NCBI GenBank assembly: GCA_907165135.1
Contig: OU015568.1
Location: 15,325,208-15,389,207 of the forward strand
DNA length: 64,000 nt
Reading direction: 5' to 3'
From: Oikopleura dioica
Lineage: Eukaryota > Chordata > Appendicularia > Copelata > Oikopleuridae
Shown: in pieces, positions 12,376-23,105 of the stretch
Position numbering within the stretch: position 1 is the stretch's first letter
Layout of the letters: each line of letters opens with the position of its first letter
Position numbers and translations under genes: made by a program
The notes under the pieces: generated by a model
The model's input: only the letters and a program-made list of their open reading frames with translations
What the model was told of the DNA's origin: nothing
The model's database searches: none

Positions 12376-13480
12376 ATGCTAACACTGCTGACACATTTCT
12401 TAATTGGAACAAAGGACGCACTTCGATACTCGACGACGATCCCTGGCTTTCGGAAGAAACACTTGTCCTGCGCACTTGTAAGTGTCCATTTCAATCTGGC
12501 TTCATTAGCGGGAGCTCAGAAAGAAAGAGAAAAAGAGGGGGAATTAACAAATGAATTAAGCTATCGGCATTCATATGGCTCACCATTTGTTTATTCAAAT
12601 ACATGTTTATGCCATCGATCTCGTGGTTAAGGATCGACGCACGAGTAGAGAATTGGTTATCGAACGCTTTTTCCGCGCTTTGGGTCGTGCCACTCATGCT
12701 CACCAGTAAAATTGTCAATACCTTTTGGTTCATGGAAACGGCTGAATTTGTTTATCAAGCGACGGGGAGGTAAGTCAAGTTTTGTCCTTTTTCATAGATA
12801 AAAATTGAAATCAAGGAAGAAAAAGGCACCCGGGGCAAAAGTGTCAGAAGGAATTGCCGATCTGATATTCGCGCTGATTGTTTACGTCGTGTTTATGATT
12901 CAGGCGTCGTTAGTAAAAGCACTGCCGCTTGAAGGCGTCAATTCTGCTCTTTACTTTCTACACGTCAGTCTGCTACACGCCTGGACAGCGTTTGAATACA
13001 AATGGTACCCAATGGGCATCGGTAAGGCTCAAAAGAGAAATAGGCAAAGTTGAGATATTCTTTCAGATGTACGATCGCGGCTGGCAACAGTCGAGTCTCG
13101 ATGGGGCTATTTTATGGGTTTTGGTTTTCCGCTGGCGGCGACGACGTTTTTGATCCCATGACGGCCGGCTGCGCGTTTGGCGTTTTATTCCCGATGTCCA
13201 TTCTTGCTGCACACTTGGCAAAGTCGCCAGAGGAAGAGACCTTGTTTAGACTGAGGTAAGAAAGGATGGTTTTGGAATAGATTTTAATGAAATTAGGATA
13301 TTTGGTCCGACAGTTTTCGTTGCAGATAAAGTTTCTGCAACACTCTTCAATTGGGTTTTGAAGAAAAGCCGAAACCAAGGCCGACCATTCCCGCTCAACC
13401 CAAAGTCGATACTCCCTTATCACATCACTCCTCGAATCACGTACCAAGGCCTCGCAAACTTTACTAAGCTTGTTATTTAA
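12376..13480 (+). CDS. EI24: EI24-like ER membrane protein
   Basis: EI24 is a multi-pass ER protein linked to autophagy and p53 response (family knowledge). Exons visible: about 12376-12476 (GTKDALRYSTT, similar to the family's N-terminal GIKDSIWG), about 12558-12770 (FSALWVVPLMLTSKIVNTFWF), 12817-13021 (SEGIADLIFALIVYVVFMIQ, YFLHVSLLHAWTAFEYKWY), 13067-13257 (WGYFMGFGFPLA, AGCAFGVLFPMSILAA) and 13298-13480. The order of hydrophobic blocks, and the FEYKWY...WGYF spacing, match EI24. A frame break falls at the T run 13147-13151, where one more T would keep the frame. The junction between the first two exons is uncertain. Confidence 0.75.
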
Positions 13481-13617
13481 TTTATTTGTGAATATCTTTC
13501 TGTCGGAAAATTCTGCTGTGCAAGGTGTAGTCCTTATTTTCTGAATATTCTAGCTTTCCATCCTTCTTCACCAATAACTCTTACTTTTCCCTTTACAAAG
13601 ATTTTGATGGAATCGGC

Positions 13618-15723
13618 ATGAGATCGTGGGGAGAAGAATTGTGGGACTCTTTTGAAAAAGTGGATTCAAAATTTTCAAGCCGGATTAAATACAATGAAAA
13701 TATTATAAAGGTGCTCTTTTACAATATTAAAGATAGTAAGATAATGATATGTCTTAGTTTATAAAAGATAAAAACGCTTTGGATTCTGAGTATGCGAAAA
13801 ACATCAAAAGCCTGGTAGCTCGAAATCGCAAGAGCACGCCGAAATCAGAATTCACTTCTGACGAATGCTTCTTTGGGTGGCTGACTGAAGTCGAAAACAT
13901 CGCAAACCAGTACGAAATGATTGTTGAATCAGTGCAAAAAACATGCATAGCGGTGAAAACCAGAGATAACCTTGACGAAGTGCATTGATGATAAATTTAG
14001 AGGATTCAATCGCATACCAATGAAATGATGAAGCACAAGAACGAGTCAAGAACCGAACACAAAAACTGGATCAAGATGCTTGAAAACCTCGATTCTAATC
14101 AAGAAAAGGCGAAGCAAAACTGGGCCAAGAAGTTAAAAGACTATGAGAAGGCGAGGTCGATGTTTGAAAAGGTACGTCTTGGATAAGCGCTATTGAGATT
14201 GAGATTATGAAAATTTCCTTTTATAGAAAGACGAACAGTTCTTCGTAAGGCTAACAACATAATTAAAATTCTTCATGATTCTGGTAGATTTGATTTGACC
14301 ATATCAGTCGCGCTAGGGTGTCCACACTTTGATTCGGTGTCTAACACTCAAAAATTCATCCTTGGTCACCTCGACGAAAAAATTCTAAAGTCGATTTGTT
14401 TTATCTGATTATATTCTTATGATTTCTAGCATTTTATCCTCGCTTTATGATCAATTCTAGGCCGACAGCGACCAGCACGTAACAAAAGCTGATGTCGAAA
14501 AAGCCCGTCAAAACTCGCATCACAAGCGACAAATGGCAGAAGACGCCAAAAACGAGTACTCAAGATGCCTGGTCGAATTCAACAGACATCAAAAGGAACA
14601 TCATACGAAGCTGATCCCGGATCTTCTAAATACTTCGCAAAATCTAGCGCTGGAGAACGGAAACTGTTTCCGAGAAATCGTCAAGAACTTTTGCGTCGCC
14701 GAGTGTTCTTATCGACCTCTTATTGGTAAGTCAAGTTCTGTATACTGTCCTTAACCCATTCTAGCAAAATGCATCGACGATATTGATCACAAGAGCGGAT
14801 CTATTGACCCAGAGGCCGACTGCGAAACTGTAATTGAAATGACAAAGACAGGCTATGCTCGGCCAGATGATAAGCCATTCGAGGACATGGAGAATCCACC
14901 CAAAGAAACGGGAAAGAAAACTTTGAGGGGACTGGGTTTCGGATTGTTCAAGAAGACAGAGTCAAAGCCTGTGCAGGTTTGTTATAAAACCTGAAAGCAA
15001 AAAGTTTAAAACTCTAAAATTAGGAAGATATGAGCCACCTACCTCCTCAACAAAGAAAACGACAGCTCATGAAAGTTCGAAAATCGCTTCTCGACGAAAT
15101 GGAAAAAGATACCAAAGAAATCAAATCACTGGAGAAAATGGCGTCTGTTAAAAACTTTGGCGATGGCGGTCAAGTGCAGCAAAAGATCAATGAAGCGAGG
15201 AACAGACTGAATGCCAAAAATCAAAAACTGCATCAGATAAATGAGTGGCTAAATGATACGGAGATCGCGCTCAACGGAAAACCTCTCGACCACGACACTG
15301 ATCACATGGCTACTGAACCACAGGGCTACCAATACAAGCACGAAGTCAAACAGGAATATAATCAAATGGATACTAGCTACTCGGAACAAAGTGGATCACA
15401 AATGGATGTTTCCAGACATTCAGGATATAGAGATTCTTTTGAGGTAAGCGTCGTCATTGACCTTCTCCTCTATGATTTCAATTTAGGAAGAATCGATAGA
15501 AGGTCCGGTAGCGACTTGTCTCTACAACTTCCAAGAAGCTGGAGAGGGATGCATCACAGTAAATATGGGCGAGGTAAGAAAAAGACTCTCTTCTCATACC
15601 TCATTGATCTTTCAGATTCTATCCGTAACGGAAGAGGACAACGGAGATGGCTGGACAAAAGTCCGCGTCCACGGCACCAATCGAGAAGGATTCGTCCCCA
15701 CATCGTACATAAAGCTCAACTAA
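13618..15723 (+). CDS. F-BAR/HR1/SH3 protein of the CIP4/FNBP1 (Toca) family
   Basis: Membrane-curving adaptor that links Cdc42 and N-WASP to actin at endocytic sites (family knowledge). Nine exons: 13618-13710, 13758-13952, 14001-14171, 14227-14244, 14461-14725, 14765-14976, 15024-15443, 15487-15573 and 15616-15723. The F-BAR region starts RSWGEELWDSFEKVD and contains VTKADVEKARQ and MAEDAKNEYSR, matching the human family. The HR1 region is LPPQQRKRQLMKVRKSL...KLHQINEWL. The C-terminal SH3 is VATCLYNFQEAG, LSVTEEDNGDGW, EGFVPTSYIKLN. Exon 4 is an 18-nt microexon (six codons, KDEQFF) that aligns with the conserved AQQYFEK position. TRIP10, FNBP1 and FNBP1L cannot be separated by eye. Confidence 0.9.
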
Positions 15724-15996
15724 CTTCTTCACTCACAACAAAGTATGACTGTAACTATCTTCAAAAAACAATGTTCGACCTATTGACACAAACACACTGC
15801 ACTTTACTTGTCCAAGTTGATAATTCTAACCGCAATTTACCCTTGCTACACTTCCAAATTCGCATAAATATGTAAATAAAGTAATTCAACTAAAATACTC
15901 TCGGCAAGACTGGTTTCAACTAACCGTCTTGTCATTGAAATCAGTTGAAGTAGAAAAATATATTTAAATATGAAAAATAGAAGCAGAAGGGAAGAT

Positions 15997-17710
15997 TTAT
16001 GAGTAAAAGTCGTACGCAGCTTTTTCGGATAGATGCTCTTCATATTTTGCTTCAGCGATAACAGTTGCAGAAAGAATCTTTGCTTGAAGCTCAATGTCAG
16101 TTGTAAATGCCGCAACTGACTTCCAAACTGATACGTTTTCGTAGTCCAGCTCGAGCCTTGATGACAGATCTTTGTCCTTCCTAAAGGAAACGATAAAGAA
16201 TCATTAATGAAATAAAGCGCTTACAATAGAAATGCTACAAGCTCGTCGTGTTTCCCAAGCGACACGAGAGCCATGCTCAATTCTGCTAGTGAATGTCCGC
16301 CATGTTCGATAAGCGCGTCCCCGACATGTTTGAGAGGATAATCCAGGAAGATGTTTTTCAGCCGTTGTGATGAAACACGACCTTCTTTGTAAATTCGAAC
16401 GAGTTTGTAAAACTGGCGGCGACGAACAAGCAAAGAGACAACTCGTTCGTACATTTCCAGTTGAGTGAAGAGAAGAGTTGCGATATTCAATTCCCCTGCA
16501 TTTTCCGTTGCTTCAGCTATTTTACGGTCCTATTTTCGATTTATTTTCCGTCCGTTTGTCAAGCCTACCGTTGTAAAAACTCCAACAGAGTACCAATAAG
16601 GAAAGTATAGGTCGATTTTATTCGCCTGTCCAGCTATTTCTATCGCTAGCTCTCTGAAATCTACCGGTGTCGGGTTGGCCATTCCAAAAACAAGAGATGC
16701 GAACCAAAGTGCTGCTGTCATGCTTTTATCAGAGCCTTCCGCGAGTATTCTTCGTAGATTATGGGTTGTCCTAAGTTTACAATCAATAAAGCCCGACATT
16801 CTTGGTTAGTTTACCTGAGGCATTTGTACTGAAGAGCAGTTTGAGCAGCGGTTTGATAGTCACCTTCAACCAGTTGATCGTTGAAATCTCTGATCGCATT
16901 CAAAACTTCTTGAGCTTTGGCGGACTCAGTCGGACAATCGATTGGCAGATCATTGTCTAAGTCGTCATCTAAAGAAGGATCATCCAGTCGAGCGGAGAAG
17001 AGCTCCACAGCTTTTGACTTTTCAACCAAATTTTCTGGGTTATTCATCGTTTCCAAGTAGTTTCTTGTCATTTTCGCGACTTTCAGTCTCCTTAGTCTGC
17101 TCATTTCCTTCTCGAGAGCTGCTTCTTGTTCTGAAATACTCGTTCTAAGCTCGTCAATGCGCTCTTCCGTAATCGATAATTTCTTTTGCTCTTGAAGCCA
17201 CTGCTCTTTCCGGTCAGCTTCGTTTTTCAAGCTCACAATCATGTTCTCAAGATGAGCGCGCGACGTCACTTCGTCCATGTTCACCATGTTCTTTCTCACA
17301 AACTCTGGAATGTACTCGAGTCCTGGGCGCTTGACGGTTTTGTGTATGATGATCGGATCAGGAATAGCTTGTTTCGCGAGATTGATTCGTTCAACATCGT
17401 CGTCAAGGTATTTTTTCACGTCGTCTTCGATTTCTTGAGTTCGTTTTCGAAGAAGAGCAGCGGTGGACGATGCAAATGCTCTACGTTGGTATTCTTCTTC
17501 GTTTTTCTCATGTGTTTCGATTATTTTTTCACGCTCCTCGATCTTATTCTGGATCTGGCGAAAGACACGGTCGAGACTTGATCCAAGAGGCAAAGATGTA
17601 ACGAAGCGATTTAGAGTTCTGCGAGAAGCAAGGTATTTTGATTGCGGCTCATGAACGCGTCCCAGCTCATGATGGAGAGAGTCAAGTAAATTTTTGCCGA
17701 ACAGAGCCAT
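15997..17710 (-). CDS. CLHC1: CLHC1-like coiled-coil / clathrin-linker protein
   Basis: Exons on the reverse strand: 17710-16815, 16770-16569, 16529-16225 and 16180-15997, each joined by GT-AG introns of 38-45 nt, giving about 528 residues. The N-terminal 230 residues are charged coiled coil (KIEEREKIIETHEKNEEEY, SEQEAALEKEMSRLRRL). The C-terminal half is helical repeat-like (EVLNAIRDFNDQLVEGDYQTA, NIATLLFTQLEMYERVVSLL, GDALIEHGGHSLAELSMAL), resembling the clathrin heavy-chain linker repeats of CLHC1. The identification is from memory of that architecture and is not certain. It converges with the F-BAR gene, 273 bp away. Confidence 0.6.
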
Positions 17711-18088
17711 TCTAAATCTCTTTCAAGATTATTGTTGTTTCAGCCTGAAGCCTTCAGGAATTTTTAATAAAAAAACTCTCGCTATGGTGACCTATCTTCA
17801 GCGTCCTGAGACGGTTAGGAGTCGAGAGAAACCTCAGGGCCCGTGCAGCCTTTCGTCAATTTAGAGTTTTTTCGGTGACAAAGATTCAACATAAACAGAA
17901 CAACGTCACTGGCGGCTATTCCGCCTAACCAGCCGACAATCGTCTGTTGCACATAGTATGAACGCAAATTTCCGGGGTTGATTCTTATCAGCTTGATACC
18001 CTAAAGCCTCTACACATGGCAGTTACCCTTCGGGCCCCCCGACTAGGATTCATACAAGGGTTGCGATGTCGCCTATGAATACGAATTC

Positions 18089-18144
18089 AAGATGATCCCC
18101 GTCGGGATTCGAACTCGTAGCGTCTAGATCCACCAAATATAGCG
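18089..18144 (-). repeat. tRNA-like (SINE-type) sequence, interrupted
   Basis: On the reverse strand the halves 18765-18805 and 18089-18144 join to a stretch with an A-box-like TTAGCGTAGTTAG and a B-box-like GAGTTCGAATCCCG, spaced as in tRNA genes. The T-stem does not pair well, so a tRNA-derived SINE or tRNA pseudogene is more likely than a working tRNA. The hAT-like element 18145-18756 splits it. Confidence 0.35.
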
Positions 18145-18756
18145 CAGGGTGTCTAATTTGGACGGACAAAATTGGATTGGATAGTTGGATTGGCCTATTT
18201 TGGAAAATAGCCGGAAATTGGTTGGATCTGGCCCCGGTTTTTGTTGGATATTTCGGATTATTGGGCATTATTGGATAGTTGGGATAAATTGGAAATCGGG
18301 GCTAAAATGGGCAAATTGGCGGCGAAAATAAATTGGAATACTGGAAAATTGTTGGGCAACCAGCCGAATCAGCCGTTTTGATCAAATTTTAACCAAAAAT
18401 ACTCCTAAATTTTACCGAATAATGGCTACAATTAGTGGAATAAGTGTACTATTGGGTCCAAAGAGCAATTTTTAAAGTCTTTTTTTTAGTTTGTTAGAGA
18501 AGAAATAAGATAATATAAATCGGAAATATTTTTGGGAAGTATTTTTTCTCGGATTTTTATCGGATTCGGATTTTTATTGGAATCGGAAAATAATTGGAAA
18601 ATCGGCTAAATTGGGGAATTTCATAATTGGCTAATTATTGGATTATTGGGCTAAATTGGAATTGGATTGGATTTTGGCCGGTTCAAACCTGAAAAAAATT
18701 ATTGGCCGGAAAATGGTCGGCCAGACCCGGAAATTTTGTCCAATTTAGACACCCTG
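18145..18756. mobile_element. hAT-like MITE, 612 bp
   Basis: Ends CAGGGTGTCTAA and TTAGACACCCTG are perfect inverted copies. The 8-bp target duplication ATATAGCG lies at 18137-18144 and 18757-18764. CAGGG ends plus an 8-bp TSD are diagnostic of hAT elements. The interior has no open frame and is built of degenerate ATTGGA/TTGGAT motifs. Confidence 0.92.
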
Positions 18757-19413
18757 ATATAGCGTACGCACGACTAACTACGCTAATCACTCCTGGTCCC
18801 GCGCCGATCATTTACTGCATAAGAACTCTCAAGAAGCCGAAGTTGAACAAATCAAAACATTCAATGTTTACATTTGTATAACTAATTTTTATTAAATATC
18901 GTCAGCGATTTGATTTTTCAGTTTTTAGAATAATATTGAACAGAAAAATGGTTAGGCACGAGTGGCAAAATTTCCTCAATAACACATGATGAAATCGGAG
19001 TCTGCTCATGAATCATGATAGTTATATTATAAAATATTGCAATTTACCATCGTTGAAGATGTAATGTGCGGGTCTATATGAAGGGAGGGGGCTGTGGCCA
19101 ACCAAGTAAAATAACATATATTTTGTAGAAGTTGGTTTTAGGTAAGAGGAGATGCTCCTCGGCTACATAATTGTATAATAAAAATTATTATATAATATTG
19201 CGAGAGACAACTACTGGCAGAAAACTGAATAAGAATATGATTGCACTTGTAGCAGATGGTGAATGGGTGTGTAAAAATATACAGGAAGGAAACAGAAACA
19301 GCGCTACATAAAGTTTTTGTCTCAATTCAGAAAAAAAGAAGTCTCTTTTCGCTTTTTTCAAATAGCAAGTTAAACTTTGAACTCCTTGAAAAACAATTGG
19401 ATGCAACTTATTT

Positions 19414-21791
19414 TTAGTCCACTTTGACGGCGCCGTAGATCTTTCGCACGAACCAGTAACATGCGAAGAAACCGATTGAACCGGTGAAGAGGAAGACGAA
19501 CAAGGTCATAATACTCGTGTAACCAAAGTATAAAATCACCGAGGCGAATTTGTCAAGAGTAAGCTAAAATGAAAGTTAGTGATGAAGGGGAAAGGGCGGA
19601 TGTTTCTTTTTACCTTTGAGGAGTAGTAATGAGCGGCGTAGATGAAAAAGTAGAACGCGGTGAAGCCCGAGGTCATAAAACTTCTCCACCACCAGTTGTA
19701 ATCCTCTGCAGCAAGGTGGAAATAACACAGAAGAATTGTGGTTTCGGAACAAGTGACGATCAAAATAATTGCAACGAGGAGAAGGAAACCGAACATATAG
19801 TAGATCTGATGAGACCAGAGCGAGTTGAGGATGAAAAACAGCTGGATGAAGATGCATCCAAATGGCAAGATGCCGCCCATAACAACGCCAGGAATAGGTC
19901 GAGTGTAGAAAACTTGCTCCGGAACGTGTCGTGGAATCGGATTAGTTCGGACTGACGAGAATGATAAGCAAAAATTTGAGTGAAAAAACTCTACCTGGGT
20001 GCTCGATCGGCCTCTTTTTGTAACCATAGTAAGCTCCAAGGAAACACATCGGTGTTGTAATTCCAACCCAGAGGAACATAATCGCCAAAATTGTTGTGAA
20101 AGGAACAGCGGCGGAAGATCCTAGACAACTTTAACCCAAAATGTCAGCGTATAAACACGTTACCTTCTCCCCAAAGAATCAAGTTCATCACGAAGAAAAT
20201 GCCAAACACGACGCCGGAAACGAGGAAAGCGGTCATGAGCACATTTGTTTTCCATTTCTCGCCTCCGAATGACTTGTAAATGCGCGCAGAGGTGTAGCCA
20301 GCCGGCGATCCGAGGAGGATGAACACGACCACCGCGGTTGTGCCAAATGCACCGCGGTTAGCAGGCGAGAGGAATCCAAGACAAGCGATGAATAACACGA
20401 TGAAAACCATAATAAACACCTAGTGGCCGTTGTTATTAAAGAAGTTGAATAACAACTTGGTACCTGTAGGCCAACGCCAGCAAGAACAGACAAAAGCATA
20501 CCAGCCTTGGGCGGTCGGAAAACGTCACCTAAAGAAAGGTCAGCTTGATTTTTTAACTATCAGCGAGACGTACCGTGTACAAGCTTCCATCCGAATTCTT
20601 CCTGTGCTTCTTCTGAGTTTTCCGCAGCGTTGTATCGCGCGATGTCTTTTCTGAGCGATCGGACAGTGACCATAGCGACCATGCCAGATAAGAAGATAAC
20701 GATGACGAGCGAATTCATAATTGAGAACCATTGAATATTCGTGTGAGGCATGGAGTCTAGGATGTAGTCCCATCGAGACGCCCATTTTACCTGATAACAA
20801 TTGTTATATTTACAAGCGGAAATGGACAAGTACCTGGTTGTTTTCCTGGAAAGTGATGGAATAGGTATATTTGATGTTGATGTCGGAATTGACTTTTCCA
20901 GGAATAGCAGCTGGCTTGGCAGATGCAGGGTCGCAGTTGACACCGTCAGAGTGATCATAAGAATGGGGAACGACTCGAGCTTGGACAAGACGAGAACCAA
21001 GGAAGCCGCCGACTGAAAGACAGGTTTTATTAATAATTTGATTGATGATTTTGCTCACCTTCTCCGGAGTGGTAATAAATAGTAATGTCGACATGGTTGA
21101 ATAAGTAGAATGTGGAGGCCTGATTGTAATGCTCGGAAATAATGCATGCATCTTTCTTCTCGCCCTTTTGCGTGACATAGCAACCCATTGGGAAGCCAGG
21201 TGTGCAAAATCTGTTTTGCCCTTCTGTATCGTAGCACCAAGTAACAGGCATGTTGTCTGAAAGCGAATTTGAAGAGTTTGAACAAGAAATTCAAGATTTA
21301 CCAATGATCCAGTGCTGTTCGTAGCTGAACATCATTCCGTGCTTGAGGAATTTGATCTTGTCATCATCTGCCTTGTAGTTCTTCTCGCAGAGGACTTCGC
21401 ACTGTTTTTCTTCTCCAAACACGATGTTATATGGACTTGGTCGGATTCGCTAAATAATGATTTGAGGAAATTCGTTCATTGAGAAGTTTGATATCTCACC
21501 TCTCCGAAGAGAACTTGACCGAGATTTTCTGATGGCGACTTTTTGTCCTTTGAAGCTGTGCAGAAATCAAAAGCGGAGTATTCGAATGGAATGACGGATT
21601 CGGACGATGTGAGACGATTCACAAAGAGCTCGATTTGCGACTTGCATCCTTCTTCTTCCTCGCCCTGGATTTTCGTTGAAATCAAGGAAGAAAACGTTTC
21701 AATAGTTTACCTTTCTACAAAACGAAACTGGCGCCAAGCCTGGAAGATAAAAACCAACTGCTACGCCGAAAACGATTGCCAATCGCCTCAT
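19414..21791 (-). CDS. TM9SF2: Transmembrane 9 superfamily member 2 (nonaspanin)
   Basis: Nine-pass endosome/Golgi membrane protein involved in membrane-protein sorting (family knowledge). Eleven exons on the reverse strand: 21791-21711, 21664-21500, 21449-21302, 21256-21059, 21012-20834, 20790-20574, 20528-20464, 20419-20164, 20120-19995, 19951-19614 and 19563-19414, all GT-AG. The N-terminal signal peptide leads into [12 protein letters not shown]. Then [98 protein letters not shown] and [16 protein letters not shown], all typical of TM9SF2. The C-terminus KIYGAVKVD carries the family's Golgi-retention tail. No frame breaks were found in any exon, unlike several neighbours. Confidence 0.97.
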
Positions 21792-23105
21792 TTTCTAAAA
21801 ACGATTCTCTTGTTAAAAAATTTCCTTTAAAAATTGACTTTGTTTGCAGAAGACACTAGGATATGAGAAATCATCTTTCATTTATTATTTTTTGTGTGCG
21901 GTCGTAAAAGCGAGTTTAGCGGTCCAAGGATGGAGCCGCCTCGGGACAAATTTTACGGCAATGTCGTAAGTTTATGCTCTGTGCTCGGCCGTAATGCAAT
22001 TAAGGAGGCTAAGAGCGGGGCTTCTGCTTCAATTCCTGATTGCCTGTCAAAACTGAGAAGTACATTTGATAGCGATTTGACCCTGGAAATAATTTGACCA
22101 CGCCTGAGGCTTTCAATTCAGGGGAAATCAGGATCACTAGAATTTCAATTGTTGATCTTGATTTCGTGCGCTTTAATTTTCGTGAAATTGCTATACTAGC
22201 GCAGCAATGATAAGTTGTCAGTGACAACTTGTCAAGTAGTTATTCAAGATTTACGGATGCTAATAAAACAAATGAAAAAGTTGCAATTTTCGTATTAAAT
22301 TAATCTAAAAAGTATAATAAGTGTTCTATGATGAAACTTTTATCAAATTATAGCATTATTCTTTCAAAAATACCAATCTTTATCATATAAATTTACTTCT
22401 TCGTGGTCATTTAAAAGATCATAAAACTATATCGTCGTTATTTCGTAACATTTCGTATAATCATAATTAGTGTTAAAAACTTTTATGCCACTACCAAGTT
22501 TTACTGAACGGGAGGAAGCCTTACAAGACGAATGATTATTCTAGAAATATGAAAAAGCCTCAAATGTCGTTTGTTTCCTGTGCCTCAAAATATGCTAATC
22601 GTCCTTTTCGCTTTTTCTTCTAATTTTCTTTCGTGAACTCTATTTTCAAAATATAATCTCTAATGATCGATTGATCGACTGTTTGTTTATTATTTCTTTA
22701 GTAAAAACTGAAAAAGATAAGAGGAAAAGAAGAATCCGAATTTGATTGAATTGAAAAGCGCCTTCAGCTCAAGCTTTCGTTGATCTTGGTGGGCCGCTTT
22801 TGCCACGGCTCCTGGTGCCGAGCTCAAGCAGCCATGCGACCAATCACAATTCACAAGAGAGCTCTCCGCGGCCATGCTACACCACCATTTCTGCACAAGG
22901 CGAAAACATCAATAATTACGAGTAAAATTTCGTAGATTTTCTTTCATGAAAGTCTGCGTTAAATTTTTGCTTGTTTTCTTACAATTTTTTTTTGAAATTT
23001 TATTAATAATAAAATAGCGGGTCCCTATTTTAACGGGAAAATCCTTCTCGGATTTCGGAAATAGGGACCCCTAATTTGTTATTAATATTTGTTTAATTTC
23101 AGATA
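21792..23105. other. Intergenic region between divergent genes
   Basis: No convincing gene. The segment separates divergently transcribed TM9SF2 and WDR36 and must hold both promoters. Short open frames (21894-22097 forward, 22690-22896 reverse) lack family motifs. A short inverted repeat lies at 23019-23071. Confidence 0.5.
23019..23071. repeat. Short inverted repeat in WDR36 5' flank
   Basis: GGGTCCCTATTTT and AAATAGGGACCC pair around a loop of about 28 bp. AT-rich flanks (TTATTAATAATA and TTATTAATAT) also resemble each other inverted. It could be a small MITE or a stem-loop in the 5' untranslated region. Confidence 0.6.

Larger units (their letters stand above)
17711..19413. other. Intergenic region between two reverse genes
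   Basis: Apart from the tRNA-like repeat and the 612-bp hAT-like MITE, I see no gene here. The part before 18089 would hold the promoter of the CLHC1-like gene. 18800-19413 is AT-rich 3' flank of TM9SF2. Confidence 0.5.

Noticed and set aside
12805-13053. Separate small protein starting at 12805
   Set aside because: The frame is an internal exon of the EI24-like gene; the ATG lies in the preceding intron.
13618-13710. CDK2-RAD51-EI24-F-BAR as a tight operon
   Set aside because: Spacings of about 140-240 bp are larger than the few tens of bases usual in appendicularian operons, and internal promoters cannot be excluded.
18089-18805. Functional tRNA gene
   Set aside because: A- and B-box-like motifs exist but the T-stem pairs poorly and the unit is split by a transposon.
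19629-19955. Forward open frame of 108 codons
   Set aside because: Antisense to TM9SF2 exon 10, which is conserved in the other strand.
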